Origin: Cristatella mucedo
Lineage: Eukaryota; Bryozoa; Phylactolaemata; Cristatellidae
DNA: 64,000 bases
Direction: 5' to 3'
NCBI GenBank assembly: GCA_009760855.2
Contig: WPIO01000001.1
Coordinates: forward strand, 19,745,501-19,809,500
In this document: positions 48,781-60,025 of the stretch, piece after piece
Position numbering within the stretch: the first letter of the stretch is position 1
Layout: every line of letters begins with the position of its first letter
Notes under the pieces: generated by a model
What the model was told of the DNA's origin: nothing
Databases searched by the model: none
What the model saw: the letters and a program-made list of their open reading frames with translations, nothing else
Position numbers and translations under genes: made by a program

Positions 48781-49124
48781 ATCGATCTGCACAAGCTGGC
48801 ATTGCGATGGAACTCGTGAGCATCTCCAACATCCACTGACATCAGTCCGGCACCCTAAACCTACTGCTGTGCATAGCTCTTGGTGCCTGTTATAGGAATG
48901 CAAACGATCCGGTCACTTTCCTTCTCACCAGCAGCAATTGCAGATGCAATGAGCTGCAGTGTGGTGGTGTGTGCATGGTTGTCGGGCTGGAAAGCAAAGC
49001 AGAGAGCCTTCCACCAAGGTTCAGTTTCAAGATTTGGCATTGACATTAGCATTGGCATTATCATTGGCGCAGTGGCAGTAGCAGAACTAATAGTCTACTT
49101 GATGTGGAGCTGCAGTAGGTACGG

Positions 49125-49172
49125 GCAGGATAGGGCAGGGCAAGGCAGGGCAGGGCAGGGCAGGACAGGGCA
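49125..49172. repeat. GGGCA pentanucleotide repeat
   Basis: About nine GGGCA/AGGGC units with single-base variants. Confidence 0.9.
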
Positions 49173-49607
49173 AGGAAACCTAAGGAAACACTGGATAACT
49201 GGATACGACTGCACAAGAACTCATGACCTGGATCATTCAGGTATTTAGTGGCTCGTATGCCTCGGTCGGGCTGTACGCCTAAGTTGCTGCTCGGTAGCTT
49301 AGCTGATTTTAGCTTCTGCACGGGGTAGCGGCCGGCAGCAGGCTATTTGTTCTGAGCCCAACCCCGGGTTTTTGGCAGAATCACCCCAGGTCTGAATGTA
49401 AGTCACTACAAAAATAAAAAAATGGTTCAAAATACTTCTGATAGAGATCCATTTGGTTATCGGTCATTTTTTTAAATTGCCCATCTGAAAATTCGTGTCT
49501 GACGTTATCAGTGCTCACTTAAGTCGTCTGCACCGACTAAATGGCCGTGTGCCGGCCTGTCGGCGCTGAGCCGATTCGTGCTGGGTCGTGCAGGTCAGCC
49601 AAACAGG

Positions 49608-49610
<3 letters not shown>
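49173..49610. other. Unannotated stretch, no gene seen
   Basis: A tRNA-like phrase at 49180-49270 (ACAAGAACTCATGACCTGGA) may be SINE debris. Otherwise nothing is recognised. Confidence 0.4.
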
Positions 49611-49669
<59 letters not shown>

Positions 49670-49714
49670 CTCTCTCTGTCTCTCTCTGCCTCTCTCTCTG
49701 TCTCTCTTTGCCTG

Positions 49715-49747
<33 letters not shown>

Positions 49748-49874
49748 GTCTGTCTCTGTCTCTGTCTGTCTCTGTCTCTGTCTCTGTCTCTCTCTCTGTC
49801 TCTCTGTCTCTCTGTGTCTCTCTGTGTCTCTCTGTCTCTGTCTGTCTCTGTCTCTGTCTCTGTCTCTGTCTCTG

Positions 49875-49956
<82 letters not shown>
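49611..49956. repeat. (CT)n / (TGTCTC)n array
   Basis: A 346-bp pyrimidine tract on the + strand: pure (CT)n at both ends and CTGTCTCTGTCT-type higher-order units in the middle. Homopurine/homopyrimidine of this length can form triplex DNA. Confidence 0.97.
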
Positions 49957-49959
<3 letters not shown>

Positions 49960-50212
49960 CTCCCCTGACGATTTTTACATTAGATAAAAACTGGGCAGGG
50001 GGTTGAGCCACCACGTGCTTGCTGGCATTACTTAGTGTAAGGCAATGCTGCCGAATGACTTGCCAACACGCAGACAGCCCTAGGACTACGAGAGTGAGTT
50101 CCAGCCTCGCTCCCATATTTCTCTCCACGACCTTCGTCTGGCCGTAGGGGTAGGAGATATGTTCATTCTTAAAATCATTGCTCTCGTGCCTTTGCATCCC
50201 ACCGTCTTCTCA

Positions 50213-50254
50213 CAGATTGCAGAGCACACGGCACATTTAGTGCTCTGCAATCTG
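50213..50254. repeat. Perfect 15-bp inverted repeat, 12-nt spacer
   Basis: CAGATTGCAGAGCAC at 50213-50227 is exactly reverse-complemented at 50240-50254. Confidence 0.95.
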
Positions 50255-50492
50255 GCTGGTGGCCGTGGTGCTCCTTTGACTGACATGTGTGCTGATATTT
50301 CACACATGTGGAGGCAGAAGCAGCTAATTACAGGGAGGCTGCCGGTAGTGGATTTTGCTAACGACAGTTCACAGGATAAAATACATTGCTGCTTTTATTG
50401 GTTTTCACACCAGCAGTTTCGTTGAGAAGTAACGGCAAAAATATCGGCAAGCAAGCAGGGCACCAATATTGACATCGATCAATTAGTCGCCT

Positions 50493-50493
50493 A

Positions 50494-50538
<45 letters not shown>
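50493..50538. repeat. (GT)n microsatellite
   Basis: About 22 pure GT units followed by GTGAGTGTGAGTGCTTGTGA-type variants. Confidence 0.96.
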
Positions 50539-50541
<3 letters not shown>

Positions 50542-51424
50542 CGTGAGTGTGAGTGCTTGTGAGTGAGTGAGTGCTCGAGCATGTATGTGAGCTATGAGTA
50601 AGTATTAAAAGTAACCACGGGGCAGGTAGTAGGGCCGTAGTTGGCAACTGTCATAGATCGGAAATCGCTAGCCGACTAGAGATTGCTTGCACATTGGAGA
50701 AGAAAACGCCAGTCTGAGTAAGCATGTTAACCATACGCCCATGGCCCGCCTGGTGACCTATTGCTGCAGCAACCTCAGAGGTCTCTGCCTACATATCGCT
50801 AAGGTGATCTGGGCACAGCTGTATCTGCCGCTTTGGGAGCCTCCAGGTCTTTGCCTGAGCAGTGCAATCGGATCCGGAATGCTAATATGCCTGGGCGGTG
50901 AGGTCCTGTGTGCATTATCTGGCTGGCTGCCTGCTGCTGTCCTCATTTGACTTGGAGATTGCCTCCTCCACCAACCCTGAGCTCGGTCCGTGGAAGCTGG
51001 TGGCAGTATCTGGTTCAGAGACCCTGCGACCCAGTTTGTGCCTTCTTACTCATTCGGCTCGGAAAAGGAGCTATTCCCGGATGTTCGTGTGGTACAAGGG
51101 CAGAGCAAGCACACAGGCACGCAAGAGGAGAAACCAGTAGTGCAATGCTCAAACGTATGCCTGCCACCTTGTGCAACCCAAGGTAAATTTTAGTGGTGGC
51201 AAAGCATAATGAAAATATTGCAACTTGTATTATCGATGCTTGCACTTTGATGGGAGCACTTTTTCTCCTATTGAATGGTGTCAAAACCGACTTGATAGCT
51301 ACGGACAAGCCTAGTGAAGAAAGCAGAAAGCAGAAAGCCTTCAAATATGGCATTGCAAACATAAAGCAAAGTAAAATGAGCACTGATCAACTGATACAGC
51401 AGCCACATTTTATGTATAAATGCT
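50539..51424. other. Unannotated stretch, no gene seen
   Basis: Several short overlapping frames at 50890-51190 have no domain or clear splice sites. Confidence 0.4.
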
Positions 51425-51535
51425 GAAGAGCCTATGGGGCTAGCACCATCACTTGAAGTGCATAATAAAGGATTGCTTGCTGCAAGACTCGAACCTACGA
51501 CCTGAGTCACAAAGCATGATCACCTTACATATTAT
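51425..51535 (-). mobile_element. tRNA-like SINE fragment
   Basis: Reverse-oriented B box region (GCAAGACTCGAACCTACGAC, complement GGTTCGAGTC) with a head CACAAAGCATGATCACCTTA. Confidence 0.55.
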
Positions 51536-51589
51536 GTAGTCTCTGCACAGAGCTGGTTTGTTCTATTTAAAATGATCTTTCCATAGATA

Positions 51590-51760
51590 ATAATAATAAT
51601 AGTAATAATGATGACAGTAATACTTAAAAATCATAATATAACATTTGTATAGCAACCTCAGAGAATTAAACCGCTTTTCTGGCTTTTTGATATGTTGAAA
51701 AAGAAGCATGTCAATTAAAAACATGCACGGTGTCAGCATCCATAAACACAGTCACATGAT
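51590..51760 (-). mobile_element. LINE family 1 tail and 3' UTR fragment
   Basis: (AAT)n then CATTTGTATAGCAACCTCAG, AATTAAACCGCTTTTCTGGC and ACATGCACGGTGTCAGCATC, matching the antisense of the 3' UTR. Confidence 0.75.
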
Positions 51761-51839
51761 CAGATCGGCTCCACTGACAAGTCTGCCGACTATAATTTCT
51801 GCTGTGAAACATGGGAAAAGCGATGTGCTTAGGTAATGA

Positions 51840-52457
51840 CACCACAGCCAAGTTGATCCTTGCACTAGTGACATCCCATCTTGACTTTAAAGCAACTCAG
51901 TCTTCCTGCACGTACAATTAGACGCTTGCAGTTGGTGCAAGGCTATGGAGTTAGGCTTGCCTGTTGTGAACGTTGCAACTGCCACAGCACAGCCTTCGTA
52001 CGAACTGTTCTGGCTCCCTATCGATCAGCATATCGACTTCAAGGTCCTTTAACTTTTTTTTAAGGTCTCTCAATTGTCTTGCTCCGGCTTACCAGCTTAC
52101 CTCCAGCTTTCTCCTCAGACTTTCGAGCATGTCACTTGCTCGGTTTCAAATTGTAAAGCTTTGCCTCTAACCAGCTTTAAATCTTGCGGAGATCGTTCCT
52201 TCAGCTTATATGCTCGACAGGTCTAAAACTCGCTACCGACTGACATTGCGACTTTCACTGATTTGGTGAGATTTGAAGGAAGCTAAAACATACACGCTGC
52301 TCACGGCTTTTGCTCTGTCCACGAGAATGGTCCATTACCTAGTGCTTATGTGCTGCCAACATGCTCCACTCCAGCATATGCAGGGTGCCCCGAAAGAGAT
52401 TTAGTTCTCTTTGGGTGCTATACACGTTTTATTTTGATGATGATGATGATTATTAGG
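51840..52457 (+). mobile_element. LINE family 1 fragment, decayed
   Basis: Encodes remnants of the RT C-terminus: LILALVTSHLDF before a frame change, RTIRRLQLVQGYGVRLACCE, then KLPPTDIAT-like debris. The 3' end GTGCCCCGAAAGAGATTTAG, TTCTCTTTGGGTGCTATACA and GATGATGATGATTATTA follows. It lies tail-to-head next to an oppositely oriented tail at 51590. Confidence 0.78.
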
Positions 52458-53181
52458 AATTCTACTGGCTTTGAGTGAGACTGGGTGGAAGTGGCTGCTT
52501 TTGCTTACACTACCAATAGATTGCCTCGACTTGCACGCTTGCACAGCTGTGTTTTTTGATGACCCATGCAGTGGGTTAATGAGAGCCGATTCTGACCTTC
52601 CACGAGTGTGTGCTCTTGAGCGTGCATGAGCATACACTGGTGCATGCACACATGTTTATGCTCATGTGAGCACTCCAAATGGCTCATCGGGTGTTATGCA
52701 ACCAACCAATGTCAACAGCAGCCATTGTGCAAATGTCTCTGCTTTGTGAAGATGCCAGTAAGTGTCACCCGTGGGCGTTGGACGAACCGACGCTCTGTAA
52801 GCGGACCCTGTGGCCTGCTGTGAGACAGCTGCTCCAGCCAACACTCAAGAGGCGACTTGCTCCTTTCGTCACGTTTATTCATATTCCTCGAGAAGCTTTG
52901 CATTATGCGAATGTGTTGCCAGGCGTATGTAGTTAACCTGCCGTGCATAGCTGCGGTCGCTAAGACAGCAGTCTTGGCTGCCGCGGTGCCTGGTGGTCGG
53001 CGCCTGCCACAGCAGTGAGGAGATGTCGTGGTACCGTGCGCAGCAGCAGCTCGGACGAGGACTTTATGGCATCCAATAGCACTGCGGCATTTCGGTGCAA
53101 ACAAGCATTTTACTAGGTGCACGATCCCCATAAATGCCTCCATGAACTTATACTTGTGTAGGACCACCGAGCAGCACGGGG
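52458..53181. other. Unannotated stretch
   Basis: A strong isolated donor-like GTAAGTG occurs at about 52758 without a matching acceptor. No exon is called. Confidence 0.4.
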
Positions 53182-53434
53182 CTGGTGGAGCCCGGATTTT
53201 CATGTAGGAGAGGCAAGACATGCAAGCAATGACAAATTATAGCATACAGTCAGTTAGGACTAATAAATTTGGTATCTAACTAAATGAGCATAAAAACATA
53301 GAATGCCCTTTCCTTACTGGACTGCCTCAGCCTCAGCAACTGCTCCGGCCTAATTTTAGGTGCAGCCCTAGGTCGCCCCGTCTAGAGGAGGGGTGCAATT
53401 ACCCCCTCTGTGCTCACTCCTGGCTATGCCACTG
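53182..53434. mobile_element. Nonautonomous hAT-like MITE, copy 3
   Basis: The left end CTGGTGGAGCCCGGATTTTC and right end CTCCTGGCTATGCCACTG form the best terminal inverted repeat of this family. There is no coding capacity, and target duplications are not clear. Confidence 0.6.
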
Positions 53435-54191
53435 CAGCTGAGCAAGATCAAGCCATCCCAGTTGGCAACACAGTATGTATGCTCGTATGTCATATGTCAT
53501 ATGTATGTCGTATGTATGCTTCTCTCAGTATGAGGAAATTGGTTTGTAGACATGTATATACACCACAGCCACTTTTGAGACCACTTTCTGGTTAGACCAC
53601 CTTGGTAGTAAGACCCAGCCAATACAGCCCTTGTTTATGCATAGAGCCAGGCCAGTTTCTACTAGGGCCACAATGCTCGTAGTAGGCTGTTCAACATGGC
53701 CACCCTAGATTGTTATGTTAATATTTATATTAAGTCTTTTTAGCATAGGTTCTGGGATTTTTTGTGCAGTGTTTAGTGGTTGAATATTTTTGGTATTATG
53801 GTTTAGCGTTAGTAGTTTGAATTGTATTTTTTGGTTTGAGTTTTTGGGTTTAGTGCATAGCTTTTAGAGAAAAACTCTAAATAGGACAGATATATTAAAA
53901 CGTTTTTATTTAACTTTAGTATAAACAGACGAAGGATTAGCTTTGCGACCCTAGACCCAAACCGACCAAACACCTCGTGACCTACACCGATCCAAAGAGT
54001 AGTTGCAGGATACCAATGTGCCACGTAAAGCTGAGAATTAGCTCTGTGCAACCGTTTAGCGATTGCAGACCCTCTCCTTGTATACAACACCTTAACATAT
54101 TGATGTGACCGATACCTGCAGCAGCTGACATTCTTTATGGGTAGTTCCTTTTCTGAAGTACTTGGGTGGCTATATTTACTTCTCTTGACAT

Positions 54192-54196
<5 letters not shown>
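53435..54196. other. Unannotated stretch
   Basis: A CATATGT/CGTATGT-rich patch lies at 53480-53520. No exon is called. Confidence 0.45.

Positions 54197-54260
<64 letters not shown>
54197..54260. repeat. (AC)n microsatellite
   Basis: About 32 pure AC units. Confidence 0.97.
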
Positions 54261-54266
<6 letters not shown>

Positions 54267-54539
54267 GCTATCTTATTACTATTATTACTTACGGTAGCAA
54301 CTGCCAAGCAGCCAGTCTCATAGTTGCATAGCTGAGCTGTGCTGTGGGTTTTCTAATGCCATGGCATACTGAAAGAGAAGTCCGGGTGGCCCAGGAGGCT
54401 TGTAGTTGTCTGAGTGAGGCCCGAAAAGCCCTGGCACACTTTAAAATGACATGAATCTGACCAACCCGAACAAAGTCAAGCTTCAGCTCTCCTTTTTTGT
54501 ATACCTAAAACCTGAATTGGCCCCAGCATAAATTACCAT

Positions 54540-54645
54540 CTTCTTGCCTCATGATGCTTCCTTTACAGAATATGTAAAATGCGCGGAAAGAGATTTGGTA
54601 CTGTGACGATGCTATAAAATGCATTGTAATTACTATTATTATTTC
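54540..54645 (+). mobile_element. LINE family 1 tail, decayed
   Basis: CCTTTACAGAATATGTAAAA, CGCGGAAAGAGATTTGGTAC and TTACTATTATTATT retain the tail order of family 1. Confidence 0.65.
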
Positions 54646-54690
54646 TTTGGCCTGCAACCCAGTTTCGGATATAAATCTTGTGCCCCCTCC

Positions 54691-55005
54691 CAGTGGTTAA
54701 GCTAGAGTTTCCATTAAGGGGGTGCAGGACCTGCACAATCTTTATGTAGGAGGCTTGGGCCCCTGCACAAATGATAAATTATACAGCAAAATCTCAGTGT
54801 TTATTCGACGCGAACACGGCGGTTGCTGATCGAGGGAAATTAAGATACAATTTTGTGATTGTTTCTGTCGGCCTCCTCCTCCTTCTCCTCTTCCTCCTCT
54901 TCATCACCATCCTCCTGCTCCTTCTCTTTCTCCTCCTCCTCCTCCTGGAGTAGGGGGTTGAGCTCAGATAGATGCCCCCTGTAGTGGCCCCCTTACCCTT
55001 GGCTC
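54691..55005. mobile_element. hAT-like MITE, copy 4
   Basis: CAGTGGTTAAGCTAGAG at the left, AAATTATACAGCAAAATCTC inside as in copy 1, a (TCC)n-rich stretch near 54885-54950, and CCTTGGCTCCAT at the right. The terminal inverted repeat is degraded. Confidence 0.5.
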
Positions 55006-55267
55006 CATTTCTCCCACAGAGAGGAGCAGCAGACGAGTGGCAATCGTTCTAGCAATTTTAGCTGGAGAGGTCAGGATTGGGGAAATCTACGGATGCAGCA
55101 GGCCGCGGAGCAGCAGCCTTTAACCTTTTTCAGCTCCAATGATGAGCACGCAGCATGAGCGTGCACATCGTCACCCGGCCGACTAGCTGCTGCCACCTAG
55201 GCAAGCTCCAGCTAACCATTCCTCTGGCTAGTGCCCACGGCATGCAGTAGGAGACTCCGGCTTCATT

Positions 55268-55345
55268 AATAATAATAATAATAATAATATATTTGTATAG
55301 AACTATCAGAGCACTAAATCATGTTCCAGGCACTTTATATATGCT
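55268..55345 (-). mobile_element. LINE or SINE tail remnant
   Basis: (AAT)n then ATATTTGTATAGAACTATCA and CATGTTCCAGGCACTTTATA, the antisense of the shared LINE/SINE tail. Confidence 0.65.
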
Positions 55346-55682
55346 TTCATCATATGTTGTTATCTTGGATCACTGGGCCCCAATAACGATTTAGTTGTTG
55401 CATTGAAATCTTTTTCATGCATCGAATGGTTGCAATTCTCTCCCCTGTCAGGTCAGCATGAGCCTAGCCTTTCCCTCGAAGTCATTAAAAGAGGCCGTCG
55501 GCACTAGCTAAATGCCTATAACCAACAGCGAGTGGATTTTTGCCAGGTCTGGTTTGCCAAATGCTTGGGGCAAAGCAGGACATCATTGCTCTGCAGCCAC
55601 GAGTCGAAGGAGCATATATTATCGTCAGGGTAGATAACTATAAGAGGAGCTAGCCTAAGCTTAGTGTTATCCTCCTACTCAG
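55346..55682. other. Unannotated stretch before candidate exon
   Basis: No feature apart from the strong acceptor at its end (TTATCCTCCTACTCAG). Confidence 0.45.
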
Positions 55683-55886
55683 CGGCTGCTTCGGACAGCC
55701 TGGCGACAATGTTTTCATCCTCATCTGCCGGGTGCTCCCTACTGAGCCAAGATAGCGGCCCCTGGCTCCTGCCGGACACCTGGCAGCCCTGGCCCAGGGA
55801 GGCCCGTGATTGCAGCAGCCAGCGACCAGCTGCACCGGCACCGATAGCGAGAGAGGTGGTACGGCTGCAGCAGGAGCCGGCTGGAG
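55683..55886 (+). CDS. Candidate symmetric exon, unrecognised
   Basis: A strong pyrimidine-tract acceptor ends at 55682 and a GGAG/GTAAGC donor follows 55886. The 204 bp between are open in the frame that enters and leaves in phase 1. That fits downstream of the signal-peptide exon at 36713 (exit phase 1). The encoded 67 residues include LATMFSSSSAGCSLLSQDSG, WLLPDTWQPWPREARDC and IAREVVRLQQEPAG, with no recognised domain. The position is upstream of 59929, so it cannot be part of a transcript that starts there. The composition is rich in Ser, Pro and Trp and could be an extracellular linker. Chance remains possible. Confidence 0.4.
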
Positions 55887-57649
55887 GTAAGCTGAAGGGA
55901 TTGGCAGAGATAAGCTGGTCATGACATCAGCAGCAGCAGGATGAAGATTGCCGAGCAGGAGCCGAACTCTAGCAGCTGGCTGGCTGCAGTCTGCACGGCA
56001 CGATGCCGTGCTGGCAAGCGGCTGGAAAAACTAGGGATGGGCACGAGAGTGTTGTGGCTTGGTCCGGCATTCAGTCGCTTGGAGGGCACGCGCTGATGGC
56101 AACGGTGCACTGCCGCTCAGGCGTTGGGAGAGGCCAATAGAAAACCGCGGGAGGGGCGTTGCTCAATCTTTTGTGGCTTCTTAGAGTTAGTGGCGCAGAT
56201 GGCACAAGGGTGGCGACAATGATTGCTCGATCGGGTGCAATCACGCAGACAGGGATTGAAATAGCAGATCCAATTGCCTTTGGATGCTCTGGCTAATGGT
56301 TGTCTGCATTACCTCAACCCCCTTCTAGTGGTGCCACTCTTTCCAGTCAAATATGCATGCGCAATGCACGCAAGCTCGAGTTGATGTGCAGGCACGTGCT
56401 AGCATGTATACGAGCAAAGCACGCGCCTCGGGGAGCGAGTGCGCGTGCGAGTGCTTCTCGCCCGTCGTGGGAGCCGAATCCTGGCCCGATACTCCGTAGA
56501 TGTGGGGTCGTCTTGTCGAATCGAGTGTCCAAGTTGCTTGGGCGTTAGTCGATTGGGTGCATTTCAGTGTCACGTGACGAAAGCATTGCTGTGCGCTGCA
56601 GGCACGGGCTAACCGTTTCCAACCGTTGGCTTCTGCTTGCCGCCTCCTGCTTTCGCACTAGCCAGTGAGACTGCTTCAGGTTTTGCTGACTCGCAGCTGC
56701 CGACGCACGAGCGCTCTGTGGGTGCGAACGAGTGGGCTCATCTGACTCCACCGATCTGCCACCTAGACGTTATAAGCAGGAAAGCTGGAAGTGTGTCGGC
56801 AGAAAGTTGCTGGGCTGCCTCGGAAACTGGGCAAAGAGTGGTGGCTGGGGTTTATAAGTGCTGTTGGCTCTCGTCGAGTGCCCTTGCATATACTTGGGCA
56901 GACAGCAGTGTAAATGGCAGCCTGTTTAGCTTGTTGCAGTGACATGTGGAGGCACTCTTCCCGGCACAGGGAAGTTTTGCATAAGCACACTGTCTGTCTG
57001 TCTGTCTGTCTGACTGACTGCAGCCTGGAAGAGATGCAGAGAAACCTTTCAGCATCTCACCACTGCAAGTTCTAGTAACGATAATAGTAATTAGCAAAGA
57101 CTCGTCGTCCTCATTGGATACTTCAGTTGGATTTGCAAAGCTACATCTCGTTCAAAGCCTAAACAGTTTAAGAAATATTTATTCACTTCAAACACTTTAC
57201 TTAAATGACAACACGATAAATAATGTGCTGATGTCGAGCCTCTAAAGCCCGGATATTGTTGGTTTCCTTTTTTGTCTGTCTTTCACGATGTTTTCTGCGA
57301 TGGCAGCTTGCTAGCATTGTCGGTGCTAAGCTGTTTTAATCACAATCCACTGCCTTAAATGGAGCTGAAAAAAAAACATTTTGTTCAGACATATCGGTTC
57401 GATATGAAACAGGTCAGCTAACCCAAAATGAGTCTAAATTCAAACTGCATCCTAAAAGATATTCCAAACTAGCTGCACATGGTTCGTGCAACTGGAAAGC
57501 TTGATGAAGGCGGTGCACGATGATTCGAAGGCGATTTAGGAGCTTGATGATTGTTAATTTGTCTTGTACTGCAACCTTCAAGGGAGAAAGGCAAAACTTC
57601 AAGCACTCGTCGCCAATAAACTTGACACCTTTCATTCCACGAGGAAATC
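55887..57649. other. Unannotated stretch
   Basis: A (TGTC)n run of about five units lies at 56990-57012. No exon is called. Confidence 0.45.
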
Positions 57650-57775
57650 TTAGCAACAGCATGATATTACTCACCATTCAATTGCATTTCCCGTTGCAGC
57701 AAATGTAAAGCTCCCAGAGAGAGATTGAGTTCTCTGAGGACGCATTATCAAGTGCATTATTATTAGTATTATTAA
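57650..57775 (+). mobile_element. LINE family 1 tail
   Basis: TACTCACCATTCAATTGCAT, GCAGCAAATGTAAAGC, AGAGAGAGATTGAGTTCTCT and ATTATTATTAGTATTATT follow the 31060 copy closely. Confidence 0.85.
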
Positions 57776-58149
57776 CAGGTGAAGGCAGTACTTGATTCAG
57801 ATTTTGCAGCCTTTCTTCGCACAGGTTAGTCCCTGCTATCGAATCGGCAGAAACTTTCGTTTATCTGACCTATGCACGTACGTCATTAAATATATTAATT
57901 ACGATTGAATGGAATTGAAAATTTTAGTATTGTCTACTTGTTATTCTTGATGTAACCGAGCCTCGTAAACGGAAATCACTGTTGATTCCCTTGCAAGTGC
58001 TGACCAATGGAAAGAGAGGTTATTCAATTTGAATATATAAATCTGATCGGCACAATTCAATTCCGCAATTGGAAATGTATATTAAATGAGAAATTAATAT
58101 ATGATCTATAGAGCTGGGTAAGAGAACTAAATTTTTTAGGCACTTTCAA

Positions 58150-58480
58150 TATATTGGAGGTAAGGACACAAGAAGCAATTAACAGGGATGGAGTGTAGCC
58201 CTTGAGCAACAGGTGGGCGTCTAGCTTTTGTTTGGAAATGTCCCTCAGTCAGGGAGATATCATGGCATCAGTCGGGAGGAGTTCCAGGCTTTGGGAGCAA
58301 AGGCACTGTTAGGCACGGTTTCCAAAGAATTGGAGGTTCAGTTGAGGCACAGCCAAACGAGCTCAGAGTCAGAGGAGCAGGCGGTTCAATGCCAGAATAG
58401 GAATCATTTCAGATATATAGATAGAATCCGGAAGAAGAGAATGAAGGGAGCTTACAGCTGAGTGGCCTAAACTAGAAGTC
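58150..58480 (-). mobile_element. LINE family 1 RT C-terminus, decayed
   Basis: CATCAGTCGGGAGGAGTTCC, CAGGCTTTGGGAGCAAAGGC and AGAGTCAGAGGAGCAGGCGG are antisense to the conserved C-terminal codons. The region TAGAGCTGGGTAAGAGAAC upstream may be the tail. Confidence 0.7.
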
Positions 58481-58489
58481 GATATGCTG

Positions 58490-58635
58490 CGCAGGGTCTG
58501 GCCCAGTGGTTAAGGTACTCACCCTGACCAAAGTGTGACCGGGGTCGTGGGCTCGAGCCCCGTGGTGGCATAAGTGAAGCAAGCGCCTGAATAGAGATTA
58601 CATTCTCCCAGGATGCTATACAAATTATATATTAC
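58490..58635 (+). mobile_element. tRNA-derived SINE, family A
   Basis: Well-preserved copy. The head GCCCAGTGGTTAAGGTACTC and ACCCTGACCAAAG lead to the B-box region GTCGTGGGCTCGAGCCCCG. The tail is AAGCGCCTGAATAGAGATTA, CATTCTC..AGGATGCTATAC and AAATTATATATTA. Confidence 0.85.
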
Positions 58636-59928
58636 GTATCATATACGCTGTTTAAGCCGAGCCTCGTCCATGGGTGCCGAGGGTCGTTTGTCGGTCGGGC
58701 AGGTGAGTATGCGGCCATGACTAGGCCTGATTGCAGCAGCCTGTTACTGGGCGTGCACGTGCGGCGGTCACCCAGTCAAGCAAAAGCTCACCTAGGCGAC
58801 AGATTCTAATCAGTCTATTGCCTGGCCATCTCTCAGAGAGCACAGGCGATACGTGCTGTTGGTAACGTTTTGCCATAGTGAGGCCTGATTTAAAATACAG
58901 AGCCAGAAATAGGTCAGTCGGAAGGGCGCTCTGAGTTTAGGGCAGAAAAACGCAGCCAGCGAAAGCAGAGGATGAGCCCGATAGATCCCGTAGCAGTTCG
59001 TGCTATTGCATCGCCTTGAAAGGCAATTTCACCGACCGAGAAACCGAGTTTTTGCTGCAGAGGCAGCAGCAGCGGCAGCAGCAGCTTACCCCCAACCTGC
59101 CGGTGCCGGCAGCAGTCGCAGTGAGTGCAGGCAGACCGAGGCTGCCCTCTCACTGGCCAGCAAACAGTCTCTCTGCGACCTCCCTCTCGAAGGATTAATT
59201 TCATCCTGGTATAAGCCGGCTAATGCTCCGACAGGTATTCATGTGGCCTGGTGCCTGGGGGGGGGGAACTGGGCGGGTACAGCCGGTGACAGGCGTGCAT
59301 CGAGAGACCAGAAGTCATTGGCTACGTACGCAATCCCGCTAATCACATGACAATGCTTGCAGCCCCGGGTAGGCGGGTCCTCGGCGAGAGGAGCGGGAGC
59401 CTTGCCCCCGCCTTTCGACAGCCTCTATCATATCACCAACGGCAGGTCGAGCACTTCGGCAGCAGCAGCCGCTGGGCTCAGCTTGCAGTTGTTTACGGGA
59501 GGGATCAGCAGGCCGCCGCCACCCTTGGCTCCTGGCTGGCAGCCGCAGTCCCTGCTACGACAACGACGGCGGCACCGACTCTTACTTGATGGCTAGCGAG
59601 AGCTCTCACTCTCGGATGCTGATGCGCCGACTGCTGAAGCGGTGAGGAGCCGTTTCGTAAGCTGGCACTTGATCAGGCAGTCAGCCAGCTTGACAGCCGA
59701 GCAGCTGCAGCGCAGCAGCCGAGCCCAGCAGCCGACGCTGAGCTCAAACCGCCGCTGCGGACTCCTCGGTTTGGTCCTCAGCCCTGCCTGGCAGTGCAGC
59801 CGGATGGCCGCCGGTCTGAGACCCGGTCGAGAGACACGTTAGCTCTCAATTAGTCGGTGGCCGTCGCAGAGAGCCGTCGTTTGAGGGATTAAGACATCGG
59901 GCTGCTGGCGTTCCGACGACCGACCGCT
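58636..59928 (+). promoter_or_regulatory. GC-enriched region upstream of second signal-peptide exon
   Basis: GC content rises from about 58920 and contains many CAG/CTG and CCG words, ending at the ATG at 59929. It may hold promoter and 5' UTR. No TATA box or start site can be fixed. Open frames at 59000-59600 are short and have no domain. Confidence 0.45.
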
Positions 59929-60025
59929 ATGCAGCAGCTGCAGCAGCAGCGACCGGCGTCTCACCTGTGGACCGCACTCTTTGCCGTCGCGTGCCTTGGG
60001 CTCGGTGTGGCCTCAGGCTTCAGGG
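59929..60025 (+). CDS. First coding exon with signal peptide (second gene or alternative start)
   Basis: ATG at 59929 (G at -3; in-frame TAA 13 codons upstream at 59890) opens 32 codons plus one base. The peptide begins MQQLQQQRPASHLWTALFAV and continues ACLGLGVASGFR. A polar Gln/Arg n-region is followed by a Leu/Ala/Val core at about residues 13-27 and a V-A-S-G site suitable for signal peptidase. The exon ends at AGGG/GTAAGT (GT at 60026-60027), a consensus donor leaving phase 1, exactly like the exon at 36713. This is a secreted or type I membrane protein start. Either it is a separate gene, or it is an alternative first exon of the gene begun at 36713, with shared downstream exons beyond the window. 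The mature protein is not in view. Confidence 0.65.
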
